A stretch of DNA of 64,000 bases from Larix kaempferi. Its lineage: Eukaryota; Streptophyta; Pinopsida; Pinales; Pinaceae. The notes under the pieces were generated by a model. That model was given only the letters and a program-made list of their open reading frames with translations. It did not search any database and was not told the DNA's origin. Made by a program: the position numbers and the translations under genes. Position 1 is the first letter of the stretch. Each line of letters begins with the position of its first letter. This document shows positions 11,961 through 24,288 of this stretch, piece after piece. The DNA lies in the NCBI GenBank assembly GCA_027924585.1, contig BSBM01000602.1, positions 7,935,501 to 7,999,500 of the forward strand. Direction: 5' to 3'.

Positions 11961-12571
11961 TCAGGTTTTTATCTTTTTACTTTTTACCGTATGGTTTTTT
12001 ACCATATCACTAACTTTCCTTTCTGAGGTGTATTTTTTAATTTCTTTTTATCTTTTTTAAATGTTTGGTAACTCATTGACGTTAACATTACATTAATTTT
12101 ATTTAATGTTTTTTAAATGTCCATTCGTGCAAAAAACGACAAGCATTGTTAGAAAAGAAAAATATTAAACAGGATTTATTCTTTTCTTTTGCGATTGTCC
12201 TATAAAGGAAAAGGTCATTTCCTTTTCAAAAGTTGAATACCATACATTATTCTCTTTATTTTTTAATTTGGTGCTCGCAAAAGGTACCAAACCAAAGGCA
12301 TTTGGCACAATTATTTTTGAAAAAAAAGTTGATTATCATTATCTAGTTTGTATTACTATTTTAGAATATATACACACAAAAACACACGTGGCATGAAACT
12401 ACATATAATTTTTATTCTGTATCACTTAACTTCTTTCAAGAAAAGTCGGTGTGCGTGCATTTAATTGAAGAAGGTTTGTCCATGCATATGTACATCCTCT
12501 CCTCGAGAAATGAGGGAGGAAGATATGGATGTGATTTATTAAATATTATATTTTGAATTTGAAATCTTTAT

Positions 12572-12705
12572 AAATATCAACATTATTGTTATTGAATTTT
12601 TTTAATTTTTTAGGATTCAATTATATATTAAGATTTAAAAATATCAACATTATTGTTATTGAATTTTTTTAATTTTTTAGGATTCAATTATATATTAAGA
12701 TTTAA
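12572..12705. repeat. 67-bp tandem duplication
   Basis: Units 12572-12638 and 12639-12705 both contain 'tatcaacattattgttattg' and 'aggattcaattatatatt'. They look identical by eye, indicating a recent duplication. Confidence 0.85.
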
Positions 12706-12780
12706 GAGTATCTAAGTTATCAAAGTCATTTGAGATTAGCTTTAACATGGCTTCCTCCCCACCAGTGCCCAACAAAGGGA

Positions 12781-12977
12781 ATCCCTTGAAACTTGACTCA
12801 TTATATATCATAATTATTATCAACATAAAATATTATTAAATATTATCAATTTATGAAATACATATTTTACCCTAGTTTTATAATCCCTTGAACTTGACTC
12901 ATTATATATCATAATTGTTATCGACATAAAATCTTATTAGTTTATAAAATACATATTTTACAATAGTTTTGTAAAAC
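12781..12977. repeat. Diverged ~102-bp tandem duplication
   Basis: Two units starting 'atcccttgaa' (12781) and 'atcccttgaa' (12883), sharing 'cttgactcattatatatcat' and 'aaatacatattttac'. Indels separate them, so this is older than the 67-bp duplication nearby. Confidence 0.7.
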
Positions 12978-13379
12978 TCTTGATTCAATAAAAAATTATT
13001 TTATTTAATATTTTTAAATAAAATAATTTTATTCTATAAAAATGTAAGTATATATTTCTTTTGAATTAGTGAATTTAAAATATATATATGAATGATTAAA
13101 TTTAACCTTTAAAATATTTACTAATTATTTTAATAAAAGCAGCTTTGCAAATGAGTATTGACCAAACCTATAATATATAAAGTTAATAAATTAAAATGAA
13201 AGAAAAACTTAGGATAATATAATAATTAAAAATTTGATAGAATAAAGGTTATGATAATTAAATCCCAAAAGATCATTTATGATGATTTCATGTATGACAA
13301 CAACAATTTGATTTCATATAAATAATTTGGAATCTATTTTCATCATAAGCTTAAATAGAACATGATAGCATTGATAAAA

Positions 13380-14170
13380 TGAATAATGGAGGGTGGCTTA
13401 GTATGAACTTGAAAATAGTTGTAAATCAATAGACCTCTAGTTTTGAGATAGGAAGAAACTACTCTTTGAGACTCTCATCATTCATGTTATCTTATATGGT
13501 TGTGAAGTTTGGGGTTGCAATATCTCTCGAGAATCATGAACAAGGATACAACAAATCCAAAAGCGCTCTATAACATATAACCTCAAAATTAAAGGCAACA
13601 CACCCTATCCTATCCTCCTAATAGAAGCGAATCTCTCCCCGATTGAGAGCATGGCTATGACTAGGTACCTATTGTACATGAACAAAACAAACAACGTGGG
13701 AGACAAGAGGCTTCCTAAAGTTGCTTCATACTCTAGTCAAAACCACCTAGGACTTAAATGAGGTTGACATAAAGACACCAAGTCTTGGCTAAATCATTGG
13801 GGAGAGGAAGAGGTCACGAGCTATAGAATAGTGATAATATTAAAAGTATTATTACATCTAAATTTAAAGAGAAGATGTGGTGCGATAAAGAATTAGAGGA
13901 CATCAACTTGCTAAAATAAAACAAACTCTCACAAGCTTTATAGTGAAAGATGGCATTGGACAATTCCTAAAATGTGATGGGATGAAAGAATTTGTCATGT
14001 TTGTGATACAAAGAGGGTTGAAAATGAAAATCACTTTCTTACAAAATTCTACGTACACTCACATTAGAGTGCAATTTCAAAATATTTGCTACAATACTAA
14101 CCTTCCTAGTGTTTTAACTCATCACACTATGGATATTTAGGAACGCTTCTCTTAAAGCTTTTCGAGCATA
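13380..14170 (+). pseudogene. RTE-like LINE C-terminal region and 3' end
   Basis: About 13460-13700 reads DRKKLLFETLIIHVILYGC, then EVWGCNISRES, then IQKRSITYNLKIK and IEANLSPIESMAMTRYLLYM, a chain I recognise from plant RTE-clade ORF ends. Near 13790 is SWLNHWGEEE. About 14050-14125 reads STYTHIRVQFQNICYNTNLP, in another frame. Several stops and frameshifts are present. The element probably ends near 14265, where a short ATC-type trinucleotide tail (caccatcatcat) occurs; RTE elements commonly end in simple repeats. Confidence 0.7.
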
Positions 14171-14764
14171 TAAATAAAATTCTAAAGAAAACCAAGTGAC
14201 TCTTTATTTTTTTAAGGTCTGATAGACCAAATTTGGTCTCAATGGACATTAATAACTATCACCATCATCATATAAATATGAGTATATATCTATCTTATTC
14301 TCGATCCTTTAATAGTGACAAGTTTATGGTTTATTTTTTGTTGACCCTTTCTAGTGCTCTAGTGTTGTGATTAAGATGGATCTATGCTCGTGTTATTTAA
14401 GGTGGAGTTGCTATGCCAAAGTGTTTTGCATAGTCGATAGTGTCTAGTTGTATGACATGTAATGGTAAATGCCATTGTTTTGTGTATGCCATTTGTCATA
14501 ATGTCGACATTTGACATGGATCATGAGTGTACACCTTAGCCATCTTTATTCCATGTGGCAATGCTTTACTTGTGCCACTTACAATCCTCTACGATATGTC
14601 TTCCATCAACCCCCTGGAAAGTTACAGCTCTGTTGTGTGATATTTATCCTACTCTATTATGTAATTATGTGGTTGGTTGACACAAGGTTTGAGTGTAATG
14701 TCGGAACATGTAAGCATGTCCTCTGAACTTTTTTTTCATATGAATTGTAGTAATTACATAAATG
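14171..14764. other. Spacer with one copy of a repeat terminus
   Basis: No gene. At 14371-14388 the sequence TTAAGATGGATCTATGCT matches the outer end of the large inverted repeat starting at 14765, so the same repeat family has a further partial copy here. Confidence 0.5.
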
Positions 14765-17046
14765 TAGCATAGATCCATCTTAACTGTCGCTCTATCAAGC
14801 GTCAACAAGGATCAACCCTTTTTAGAGTTGTAAACTTGAGGAAATGTTTGCATGATTTGATCATTCTCCGTGCCCAGAGTTAAGATAGATCTATGTTGAT
14901 TCCAATACTAGTGCTTGCATCAAAACAATGTTGCTTGGAAACAAAAATTACCACATTGAAATATCTCATCCAAAAAATAAAAAATAAAACCACCTCATCA
15001 AAATGGTGAATTGTAATGATTATGAAGCAAAATAATTATTCTTAATCTATAATGATTTTATTTTGAATATATGTCTCTCTTGTACATCAAATCAAAGAAA
15101 GACTAACTAATACACAAAGATTTAGTTGTCTTGTAACCATTTATCAAAATATTTATTTAAAATGTGAGGATTCATGAATAGAAATTGAAAGTGTAATTCC
15201 ATATATATTCATATCAATGTATTTTACAATTTAGCCAATTTAAATTTTGGAGCAGACATGTGCTTGGTTTTATATTTAGTTTTTGGAGCCAACACATATG
15301 CAACATCACTGTGACATACCTGACACATCTCATTCACTCCATATACCCCTCCCATTGCAATAATGTTCGAGTTGTGGTTATTGGTAAATGTGGAAGGTTT
15401 ATTTAAAAAACTAAGTTTGATTATCAATACACTTTAATTTGGTTAAGGCACCATTTATTTCGCTTTCTCTTCTCTCTCTCACACACAAAACACGTCATGT
15501 ATATATTTAAACTTAGAGTACAATCTAAAAATATTTTTAATTAGTTACTGACTTAAAATGTAAAAAAAAAATAGATTAACAACCCAATACCTAAAATAAT
15601 CTAAAATGAATAAAAATCTATTCCTTTAAAAATAAACAACAAAATTTTGTTTTCAAAATAATCTAAAATGAATAAAAATCTATTCCTTTAAAAATAAACA
15701 ACAAAATTTTGTTTTCAAAATAATCTAAAATGAATAAAAATCTATTCCTTTTAAAATAAACAACAAAATTTTGTTTTCAAATTATTATATTTAAAAGATT
15801 TAAAATACAACTTTAAATTTAAAAAAAATGAAATTTATTTCATAATCTCCCAAACAAGATACGCCAAAATTGTTAATCCCACTCCCGTACTCTTATAGGT
15901 AATTATCAGAATGCCATCGTGGATAGCTAATGGAATCTATCCATTTAACTCATCCTACGTATCATGCGTGGATATTGATTTGGGAGCTCTCTAAGAGAGT
16001 AGTGAAACTAGATGCATACACTTGAATATATCAATTGTTCTTGGGGTCACAAGTATGGTGGATTATGGTATTTTGACTTTAACCGCGTTGTTTATATTTT
16101 TTAATTATAAGTTTAAAATATGGATGGGTTTAATTAGTGGGATGGAGTAGTGTTTTTTACAATTCAAAGTGGATGAAACTTATCATGTTTGTTATAGTGA
16201 CCTGATATATGTTGATTTTAAAAATTAAATATAAAACTAAGTATATGTCTGCTCTAAATTTAAATTGGTTAGATTGTAAAATACATTGATATAAATATAC
16301 ATCTAATTTCACTTCCAATTTCTATTCATACATCCCCACATTTTAAATAAATATTTTGATAAATGGATACAAGACAACTAAATCTTTGTGTATTAGTTAG
16401 TTTTTCTTTGATTTGATCTACAAGAGAGACATATATTCCAAACAAAATCATTACGGATTAAGAATAACTATTTTTTACTTCAAAGTCAATGAATGAATGT
16501 AATTTTTGCCTATCTGTACAATTCCAAATTGGAATAGTTGACATATGGATAATTGTGATGGAAAATATATATGGTTATGTATTGTCAAGTTAATAATATA
16601 ACAATAAGTTAGATATTAGTTTTGTGATAATTGCAAATTAATCAATTATAATTGGATAAATTGCAAGTATTTTGCTTCATAATTTATTAGTTCATGCAAC
16701 TTTTGCCTATTTTCTTATCCTTTCTTTCATTGCATTCTTTCACATGTATTATAAGTGAACATGATTATTACTTTATTACAATACAATTCACCATTTTTAT
16801 GGTGTGATTTAAAAAAAAAAATGGATGAGATGATTTCAATGTTGTAATTTTTGTTTCCAAGCAACATTGTTTTGAGACAACCACTGCTCTTGGAATCAAC
16901 ATAGATCCATCTTGACTCTGGGCTCAAAGAGTGTTCAAATCCTGTAAATGTTTCCTCAAGTTTAGGACTCTAAAAAGGGTTTGCACCTCAAGAGATTTGA
17001 TCGTTTTCGATGCTTGATAGAGCCAGAGTTAAGATGGATCTATGCT
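14765..17046. repeat. 2.3-kb imperfect inverted repeat (foldback)
   Basis: The left arm (about 14765-15335) and right arm (about 16180-17046) are reverse complements. Their outer ends are TAGCATAGATCCATCTTAAC and its complement. Inner landmarks are 'atatgtctctcttgta' (15068) against its complement near 16420, and 'aacaatgttgcttggaaac' (14923) against its complement near 16860. The right arm has about 290 bp extra near 16470-16760. The loop (about 15336-16180) includes a 62-bp tandem repeat. No transposase and no clear target-site duplication are seen. It may be a foldback/MITE-like element or two opposed copies of one repeat. Confidence 0.8.
15593..15780. repeat. 62-bp tandem repeat, 3 copies
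   Basis: Units start at about 15593, 15655 and 15717. Each contains 'ctaaaatgaataaaaatcta' and ends 'acaaaattttgttttcaa'. The last part of each unit is itself a short palindrome (AAAATTTT core). Differences are minimal. It lies in the loop of the large inverted repeat. Confidence 0.9.
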
Positions 17047-17052
17047 AGTTTC

Positions 17053-17640
17053 GTGGAGAGGCGCTCTACAGCCATGGGGGAGATCGTGTAACATGTGTCA
17101 AGTTTAAGTCTCATATTTACTTTTTACTTTGTATTATATTCTTTTTTTGTTTATGGTCGACATAATATTTATTACTTTTTACTTTGTATTATTCTTTTTT
17201 GTTTACTTTGTATCATTTTGTTACTCACAAACATTGGACAAACTCGACAAACACTCGACACATGTTACACTATCTCCCGCATAGAGCGCCTCTCGACACA
17301 ACTAGAGACTTTAGAGCTTATGATTAGGTGATAAATATTATGTCAGTCATAAACAAAAAAGAATAATACAAAGTAAAAAGTAAATATGAGACTTAAACTA
17401 TAGACTTTACTTTTTACTTTTAATACAAGGTAAAAAGCAAATATGAGATTTTAGAGTGTTGTCGAGTAACAAAATAATACAAAGTAAACAAAAAAGAATA
17501 ATACAAAGTAAAAAGTAATAAATATTATGTCGGCCATAAACAAAAAGGAATAATACAAAGTAAAATGTAAATATGAAACTTAAACTAGAGACTTTTGCAC
17601 CTGAAAGATTTGATCCCTCTCAGCGCGCTTGATAGAGCCT
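17053..17640. repeat. Nested inverted and direct repeats (TTTACTTTGTATTATT type)
   Basis: A second palindromic block next to the first. 17055-17103 ('gagaggcgctcta' to 'gtaacatgtgtcaag') is complementary to 17252-17300. 17098-17237 is complementary to about 17460-17595. A third partial copy lies at about 17325-17400. Words TTTACTTTTTACTTTG and ATAATATTTATTAC recur on both strands. Its right edge ('gcttgatagagcc', 17626) repeats the outer part of the 14765-17046 inverted repeat. No coding sequence. Confidence 0.75.
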
Positions 17641-17658
17641 AGGATTTGGATCTATACT

Positions 17659-19375
17659 TGTCACGTCCCCTCCCATCCAACCAGCTAGATGGAGAGGACC
17701 GTGACGGTTAAACCGGGCATCTAGCCCCCATATCTATTCATTAAACCAGCATTTAAATTCAAATGACAAAGAAAATATACATATACAATTGCATAACAGA
17801 TGTGATATTAAACTGGGCATCTAGCCCTATGAAACGTTTAACCATAAGCATGAACATAATATAACAGAGATAGATGGAACTGTATGGTTTTAAGAAAATC
17901 ACAGCGGAAATTAAGAATTTCACATCCATCATACATTTAAGATGTTCATCAAATAAGTAATTGCAATTTAACACAGGAGAATACTTATCTTATACAAAAG
18001 TAATCCCATGCAACTGGCTATGCAACTGCAACGTTCCACCCAACCGTAGGCCAGTGTGCTCCTCAATCTCTCAGCACCACTGCCACCCCCCCGAGCTGGG
18101 CATGATCTCTACAAGGAACCAGGGAACAGCAGACTCACAAATAGCCAAGCATACACCAAGATGAGCCAATCCAATCTGCAATCGGGTTTATCAGGCTGCT
18201 AGGACATGGCAGGGAAGAATTGCTAAGCTAGTATGCTCAACCACAGAGCTGAGGATGTCCTTCCCAGATCTATTCAGCTTGGCACTCACAATGCCTACAC
18301 ACCCAACACAAGGAAGTATTCTCTTCACTGCCACACAGTCCCTCAAGCCATACCTCCCTTTCCAGTGCTCTCAGGGTGTGCATAGAAAAGTATCCAAGCC
18401 CTCTTGATCTTCTTGAGAGGCTACACCCTCTACTAGGTTTATCAAGCCAGTTCTATCCACTACCAGTCCAAAACTTCAGCTCACAGGTTCAAACCAAAAT
18501 GAGGATGCACACAACAGCAGAACACCATTATGGGGCAAGACAAAACGTTTTTACAGTGACAGGCAGGAAAAAAAATGATCCCCTAGGCTTCAGAAAAACG
18601 TGGGAAGGTTAAAAACGAGCAATGGAGGTTTGGAGAAAACCCCAGGTAGCAGAAAACGTTTTTAGGAAAAACGCCCATGGCAAATCGGGGACAAAACGAA
18701 CTCCCTACAGTCCCAAATCGCACCCCCTCTTTCCCAGCTACTATCCAAAACCAAAAACGGGTTTTTGGGCAGGGAGAACCCTGCGTTTTTGCTCAAAAAC
18801 GTGACTGTAACTCCCAGCCTTCTCTACCTGCGTGAATGAATGAAGACTGCCCATTCCCCATGGCTTTGGGCACCATTTCGTGGGTGGTTTCTTGCCCCCC
18901 AAGCAAAAACACGATTTTCCAAGTTGATGGCTTGCCCATGCACGAAAATGGCTTGCCCATACTCTTTCATTCCCAAGGCATTAACTGCCTTAACCAATTT
19001 CTTGGAAGAATTAAATGATTGGGTGAATGAGACACAATGGGTAGTTGGTGGTTTATGGGTTTCCTCATTGACACATGGATTAATACTATTGGCTCAAGGG
19101 TTTGAATAATTTCCCTCCCTATTCCTTGTAGAACCATGCCCCATCTCTTTTGTTGCATTGCATAGCTAGTTGTGGGTATTTTCATTGAAATTCATAATTA
19201 CATGATATTTTATTTACATCGTGCCTACCTCGTACAAGAACCATAGGCATCTATTTTAATTGCCGATACATAAACGCTAAATCAATGGTGGGGCCTTGGC
19301 CTTGAGCTCCTCACCATGATTAAATATCAGTATTTACATCATTTACAAAAAGGGGGTCAAAATGGGGACGTGACA
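17659..19375. mobile_element. Solo LTR with perfect 5-bp TSD
   Basis: A 1717 bp segment with 12-bp inverted termini, TGTCACGTCCCC and GGGGACGTGACA, and TG...CA ends. The direct repeat ATACT occurs immediately outside on both sides (17654-17658 and 19376-19380). No gag, pol, primer site or internal LTR pair is visible, which fits a solo LTR. It is the reverse-oriented relative of 3238-4654. The left TSD is the last part of the repeat terminus 'gatctatact', so the LTR landed in a diverged copy of the neighbouring foldback family. Small open frames inside it have no motif. Confidence 0.85.
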
Positions 19376-19380
19376 ATACT

Positions 19381-20716
19381 GGTATTTAAGAAATTGAAAA
19401 TTTATCTAAAAAAGATGTATTTAATTAGTATTTATGAAAGAAACAAAGTTATGTGGTAGTGAATAATTGCCAACCTAGTTTTTAATAAAAAATTAATATT
19501 TTAGATCAATTAAGGTTAAGATTAGCATACTTTGTAAACATAGCCGTTGATTTAAGCATGTTGTTTATATTTTTTAATAGCTTTAAAACATATATATTGA
19601 AAAGTTATTTTAGAGAGGATGGGTTTAAATCATATTTAAGAAATAAACAAGGCTATTCAGTAGCGATTACCTATCAGCACAGCTTTTAATAATAATAAAA
19701 AATTATATAGCGGTTAGGGTTAAGATTAGCATACAATTATTGTTTGCAAACAAAACCGTTATTTTAATCACATTCAAAAGGAACTCAATCAAAGTCTTCT
19801 TTAATATATGTAGGGCTCACATTATAAAGGAAGACAATCGAAGTCTTCCTTAATATCTGCATGGCCCTATGAATGAATTTGAGTATGGTTTAGGTTGAAA
19901 AAATAAAAAGGCATGTCGTCTTATACATTTTGATAAAATATTGTTGAACCTCATAGATCATTATCAAAATCAAATATTTTGATTTGTTTATGAAATATAA
20001 TATATTAATGTATATGTAAAGATAAGAGATATTTTACAAAATGTGAACTTATTGAATAAGTTATTCAAGATAAATTGTATAGGGAACTATATTTTCTTTT
20101 ATGTGAGTGAGACAATGGAGGAGGATTTGGATGGTGTAATAATTTGTTTAAATGAAAATAATCATTCGTTTAACTGAAAAAAGTGACGACAAAGAACTAC
20201 TAGGGCAAAGCTTAAAAAGAGCACACAAACGTTCTTTCTGTGAAGTGTCCCTTGTGTGGGAATTTGACATTCTAGCATTCACATACATGCCAAATTTATG
20301 GATGAACATTGTAGTTGGCAGCAATAGAGATGCTATACTTGAAGGACGGGCTTATACTTTTAGAATTACATCATTAAGACCTTGTTATAACTCATTTGAG
20401 GTTATAATCTCATGGATATTAATATTGATTCTTGACATTTTATTTGTAGATAGTATCTTGGAAACAATGATACAAGTAGTGAAGATTGAAGCATTCAATA
20501 ATAATTGAGGTATGTTCTTCTTTATAGGATATGTATGTTTGAACAAGACACATTGACCATATTAAAGTAAATTTGTGGTCTAAAATGGGTCTCATAAGAA
20601 AAAGAATCATTGATGAGTTGGAATTCAAGAACCAATAGAATTTCAAGAAAATCAGTCAATGATAATCATTGACTTAGCATATTTGTCATTAAAAAACTAC
20701 ACGTTTAATTCATATA
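19381..20716. other. AT-rich spacer, no gene supported
   Basis: A 118-codon open frame at 20152-20508 (+) has no recognisable domain and AT-biased composition like its surroundings. I do not call it a gene. Nothing else is seen. Confidence 0.5.
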
Positions 20717-21016
20717 TTCAATATATCTCCCTGTGGTTTTACTCAAATTTCAAGCGGAGCACTCGTTGAAAGTGGAATTCAATTCCACACCCAATGAGTA
20801 CCCACACTGCATACTTTTGATGGATCTCATGTTTTGCGTGGGGTGGGCTCCATCAAAATAGTAACACATTTTTTTTTTATGTATTTCATGTTTTTCGTGG
20901 AGTGGGGTCCATCAAAAGTATCCGGTACATGTATTTGTTGGATGCGGAATGCAATTCGACATCAAATGAATGCTTCCACTTGAAATTTGAGTAAAACCAC
21001 AGAGAGATAAATTGAA
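20717..21016. mobile_element. ~300-bp foldback MITE
   Basis: A short palindromic element. The left end 'tatctccctgtggttttact' followed by 'caaatttcaag' is the reverse complement of the right end 'cttgaaatttgagtaaaacc' followed by 'acagagagata'. Inner arms also pair around 'catcaaaagtat'. The centre holds two direct copies of a 'catgttttgcgtggggtggg'-like word. Length and long terminal inverted repeats fit a MITE. The superfamily is undecided because no clear target-site duplication is visible. Confidence 0.75.
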
Positions 21017-23253
21017 AATACGAAGGAAAAAAGTAGTTTTTTTCTCTTTTCCTCCCAAATTTATAATTCTTATTTTATTATTTTAACTATTATTTTGTTA
21101 TTTTCCTTAGAAGGCCCATTTTAGACCCTAAATTTACTCTAATGACCATAGCCTAAAGTTGATGACGCTACGTTGCCTCATATATTTGCACATTCAAAAA
21201 TAAATCCGGTGGATGATGCTAGAATTTTCTATGTTACACTTTAGCTAAACTTAAAACTCTTCTATATGATACAAGTGTTACGTTTCAAGTTCATCATGCA
21301 TAAAAAGAGTCATGTAAACACGCCATAGAATCATGGTTATGTGTTTGAAATAAGTATCTCAAGGTGGCACATGTACGCAAATGTTCAACATGGAAGGCAT
21401 TAATGCCTCACATTTTGAATCAGTCTTATGCACTCCCACCAATTTGCTTCTACAATATGTTTTTGCAATCATGAAGTTTCATTACATTTTCATTTTCCTC
21501 TTGCATTTGATCAAATCTAGTTAGAATGTGGAAAAATCGACAAGGATGCAGGCATTGCATAGAAATGTACAAAACATGTGAGGAGCTTCATAAATCCACT
21601 CATCAGACTCAATCAAAACATCTCATTCATAGATGATAATTGTTTTTGTTGCTCAACGAAATTGTAGGGCAACTAGATTCTAATGAAGGAGAAGACATGT
21701 TTTAGCATTGAAAAGAGCCTTGGAACTGTATATATGTGCACATTCATTGGTTTTTGTTTTATAGACAAGAATTCATTGTGCTTGTGTGAATTTTAGAAGG
21801 GCTCTATGGAAGAGTCCTAGGTGTTTGTAAATGCCAAGGAAACATCCATGGAATTCAAGGTTGTGATTGTCGCAACGAAGGATGCCACTGAAGTTGTTCG
21901 TTTTAATCAAAGGATTTTTTTGTGTACATTGAATTGAGAAGGGAGGATCACACAATCATCAATTTCTTGCTAATGCTATGAAATTTCTAACTTATTGTGA
22001 ACATCTACACTAATATTTCACAAATCATAGCAGTTCATTGTTTCCATACACGAATGACTCATTATTGTCATACAGGAAGTGAAAATGAAGGAAAAAATGA
22101 GAATTTACTTAATAGGGTTTTCCAAAAAAAAAGAGGTTAGAATTATAGCATTGCCTCTCTAAGTAGGTCAAGTTGTGAAAGTATGAAGCAAGACCAAAAT
22201 TCATCCAAACATATAGAGACTATAACCCTAGCCAGGGCTATGTTGCAACAAATAAGGCTGAAGATTCCTAAAATCCAATAATAAAATGGCATACAAGCCA
22301 AGGTTACCAGCTACACAATGGCCAATGGGAAAACTTGAAGGTAATTTTTTGCACTATACCTACATTTACTGAATTAACATTTTTGAAATCAATAATATTT
22401 TCTAGATTGGAAATTTTCAAATCAAATCGACTATAGATTGCTTTAGAAATTTCAAATCAAAATGAAAATTGAAAGTAAATATCTTTGCTACTATATTAGT
22501 TTGTAATTTTGAAATCTATGAACATATATTTATGATTCTATGACTTTGCCTATGCAAGGACTAAGTTGAGGATGCCAGTTTCAACCACCAATATGGCCAC
22601 ACATCATGATTAGATGAAAAACACAAAAGGATTTAATGTTAAATACTATTCAACTCTGAAATACTATTTATACTCTCTACTACTATGCTATGTTATTCCT
22701 AAAATCACACTGTGGGTGTATTTTATGTTGTTGTTGTTTACACTTTACAAGTATCAGAGTGAAGGAAAAAAAGCATGGCTCTGAATGCTTCTAGTTGTAT
22801 CGATTGTGGCGAAAGTGTTGGGATATTCATACAATCTCTCATCTCTCAACATCTGACAGCTGCTTAGGTTTCCCAAGTTTGACTTACCAATGAAGCATGA
22901 TCATAATCAGCAGGGAATCACAAGACACTGTAAGGTGCTACTAATTTTGTTTCCATGATTTAAATACAACTAGTTTAGGCTATAACAAGTGCTTAAAACT
23001 TACTCCTACTGCACATGTAAAGTTCTTAATTTTAATCTCAAAAATTTCTAGTAACTCTTTCCTTGTTTGCTTTTAGGCTAGACCATAGAGCTAGTGGTTC
23101 AACTCATATGGTGTGATAGTATTTAGGTAGAAGTGTATGTTTGATATGTTTGTCATTTAGATGCTTATTTTAACATTTGATGGGTCCTAAAGGACGAAGC
23201 CAACTCACCAACCCTACATATATAGATATAATGGATTATGATATAATGTGGTT
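21017..23253. other. No gene recognised
   Basis: Over 2 kb of AT-rich DNA without motif-bearing frames. Near 22748 'agtatcagagtgaagg' faintly resembles a copia primer-binding site, but no LTR can be paired with it. Confidence 0.5.
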
Positions 23254-24288
23254 TGTTAGATACCCCGGTGACCTCACAATGGCTTTGGGGCCATAGGGTA
23301 CTCAATCTACTGACTAAATTCGCTTCTGATATGCAATTCTATTTTTTTATTGATTTCAATTCAACATTTACAACAAAGATAATTATGTGTATAATCACTC
23401 ATAAAACATATGTAAAATATTTGTCGGCTATTTACATAAGAATGGATTCACCATTGCCATTAATTCAGTGCACTTAAATCATACGATAACAGTAATTAAT
23501 ACAAACATAAAGGAATACCATTCATTTATACACATATGGAACTTATATGAAAACATAGCTGACCAATTGCAAACCAAGGACGTTCCTCCTAGTCGTAGGC
23601 TCTGTCAAGCCATATCTTTCCTATGACAGAGCCACCCTCGAGTTAGGGTTACCGATACACAAGAAGGTACCAAGTTTTCCTACTACCTCCATTCTCATTT
23701 TCTATTCTTGGTATGACTCCAATCTATAGTACGAGGTTGATGGTAACGAGTGATGGCGTTCTAGTCATTGGTGGTTCATATATGATAGCTTATGATGGCT
23801 CCTTCATGGGAGAGAGGAATGATGCACAAATGGACAAGTTCTCCATAATTATAATGTATGTGGGATAACTAGCCAAGTGGCACCAAGGATTATATGAACT
23901 AGACACTTGGCATACTTGGGGTTGAACACATTTTTCCCTTCTAATACCAGGCTTAGGATAATTAACCCAAGATTATGGTTAGTGGAATTTAATAAAGAGG
24001 GGTTGATAAAACATAGGATAAAAAGAAGTACATAAAGGTAGTGACTTAAATGATAAGTCACTAGGGTCATTTCTCTTCTAACTCTCTCTCACTCCCCCTT
24101 TTGTGGAATAATATCCCCCCATCTCTTCTTGGTCCCTCTTGGTCTGGAGTAGTCGTGTCTTTTTATATTAAATATAAAATGTACATAATTATATTATTTT
24201 GGTCACAGTGGACCATACATGTTTGGATTCTATCCACTTCCATCATAATTACATAATTACATTATGGGGTAAAAAACGAGGTGTTACA
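23254..24288 (-). mobile_element. Probable LTR (3' LTR of a minus-strand element)
   Basis: Read on the minus strand, it starts TGTAACACCTCGTTTTTTAC at 24288 and ends near 23254 (plus-strand TGTTAGATACCCC). These ends resemble those of the solo LTRs at 3238 and 17659. An internal stretch near 23580-23650 ('gacgttcctcctagtcgtag', 'cctcgagttagggtt') parallels 'aacgttccacccaaccgtag' and 'cccgagctgggcat' in the 17659 LTR. Immediately outside its minus-strand start is a run of G (plus-strand C11, 24290-24300), shaped like a polypurine tract. No matching TSD or partner LTR was found. Confidence 0.45.

Larger units (their letters stand above)
11961..13379. other. AT-rich spacer with two local duplications
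   Basis: No gene seen. It holds a 67-bp perfect-looking tandem duplication and a diverged duplication of about 102 bp, both listed separately. Confidence 0.55.

Noticed and set aside
20152-20508. 118-codon plus-strand open frame
   Set aside because: No recognisable domain, AT-biased composition like the spacer, and no promoter or neighbour context.
22748-22764. Copia-type primer-binding site (agtatcagagtgaagg)
   Set aside because: It mismatches the tRNA-Met site and no LTR, TSD or polypurine tract can be paired with it.
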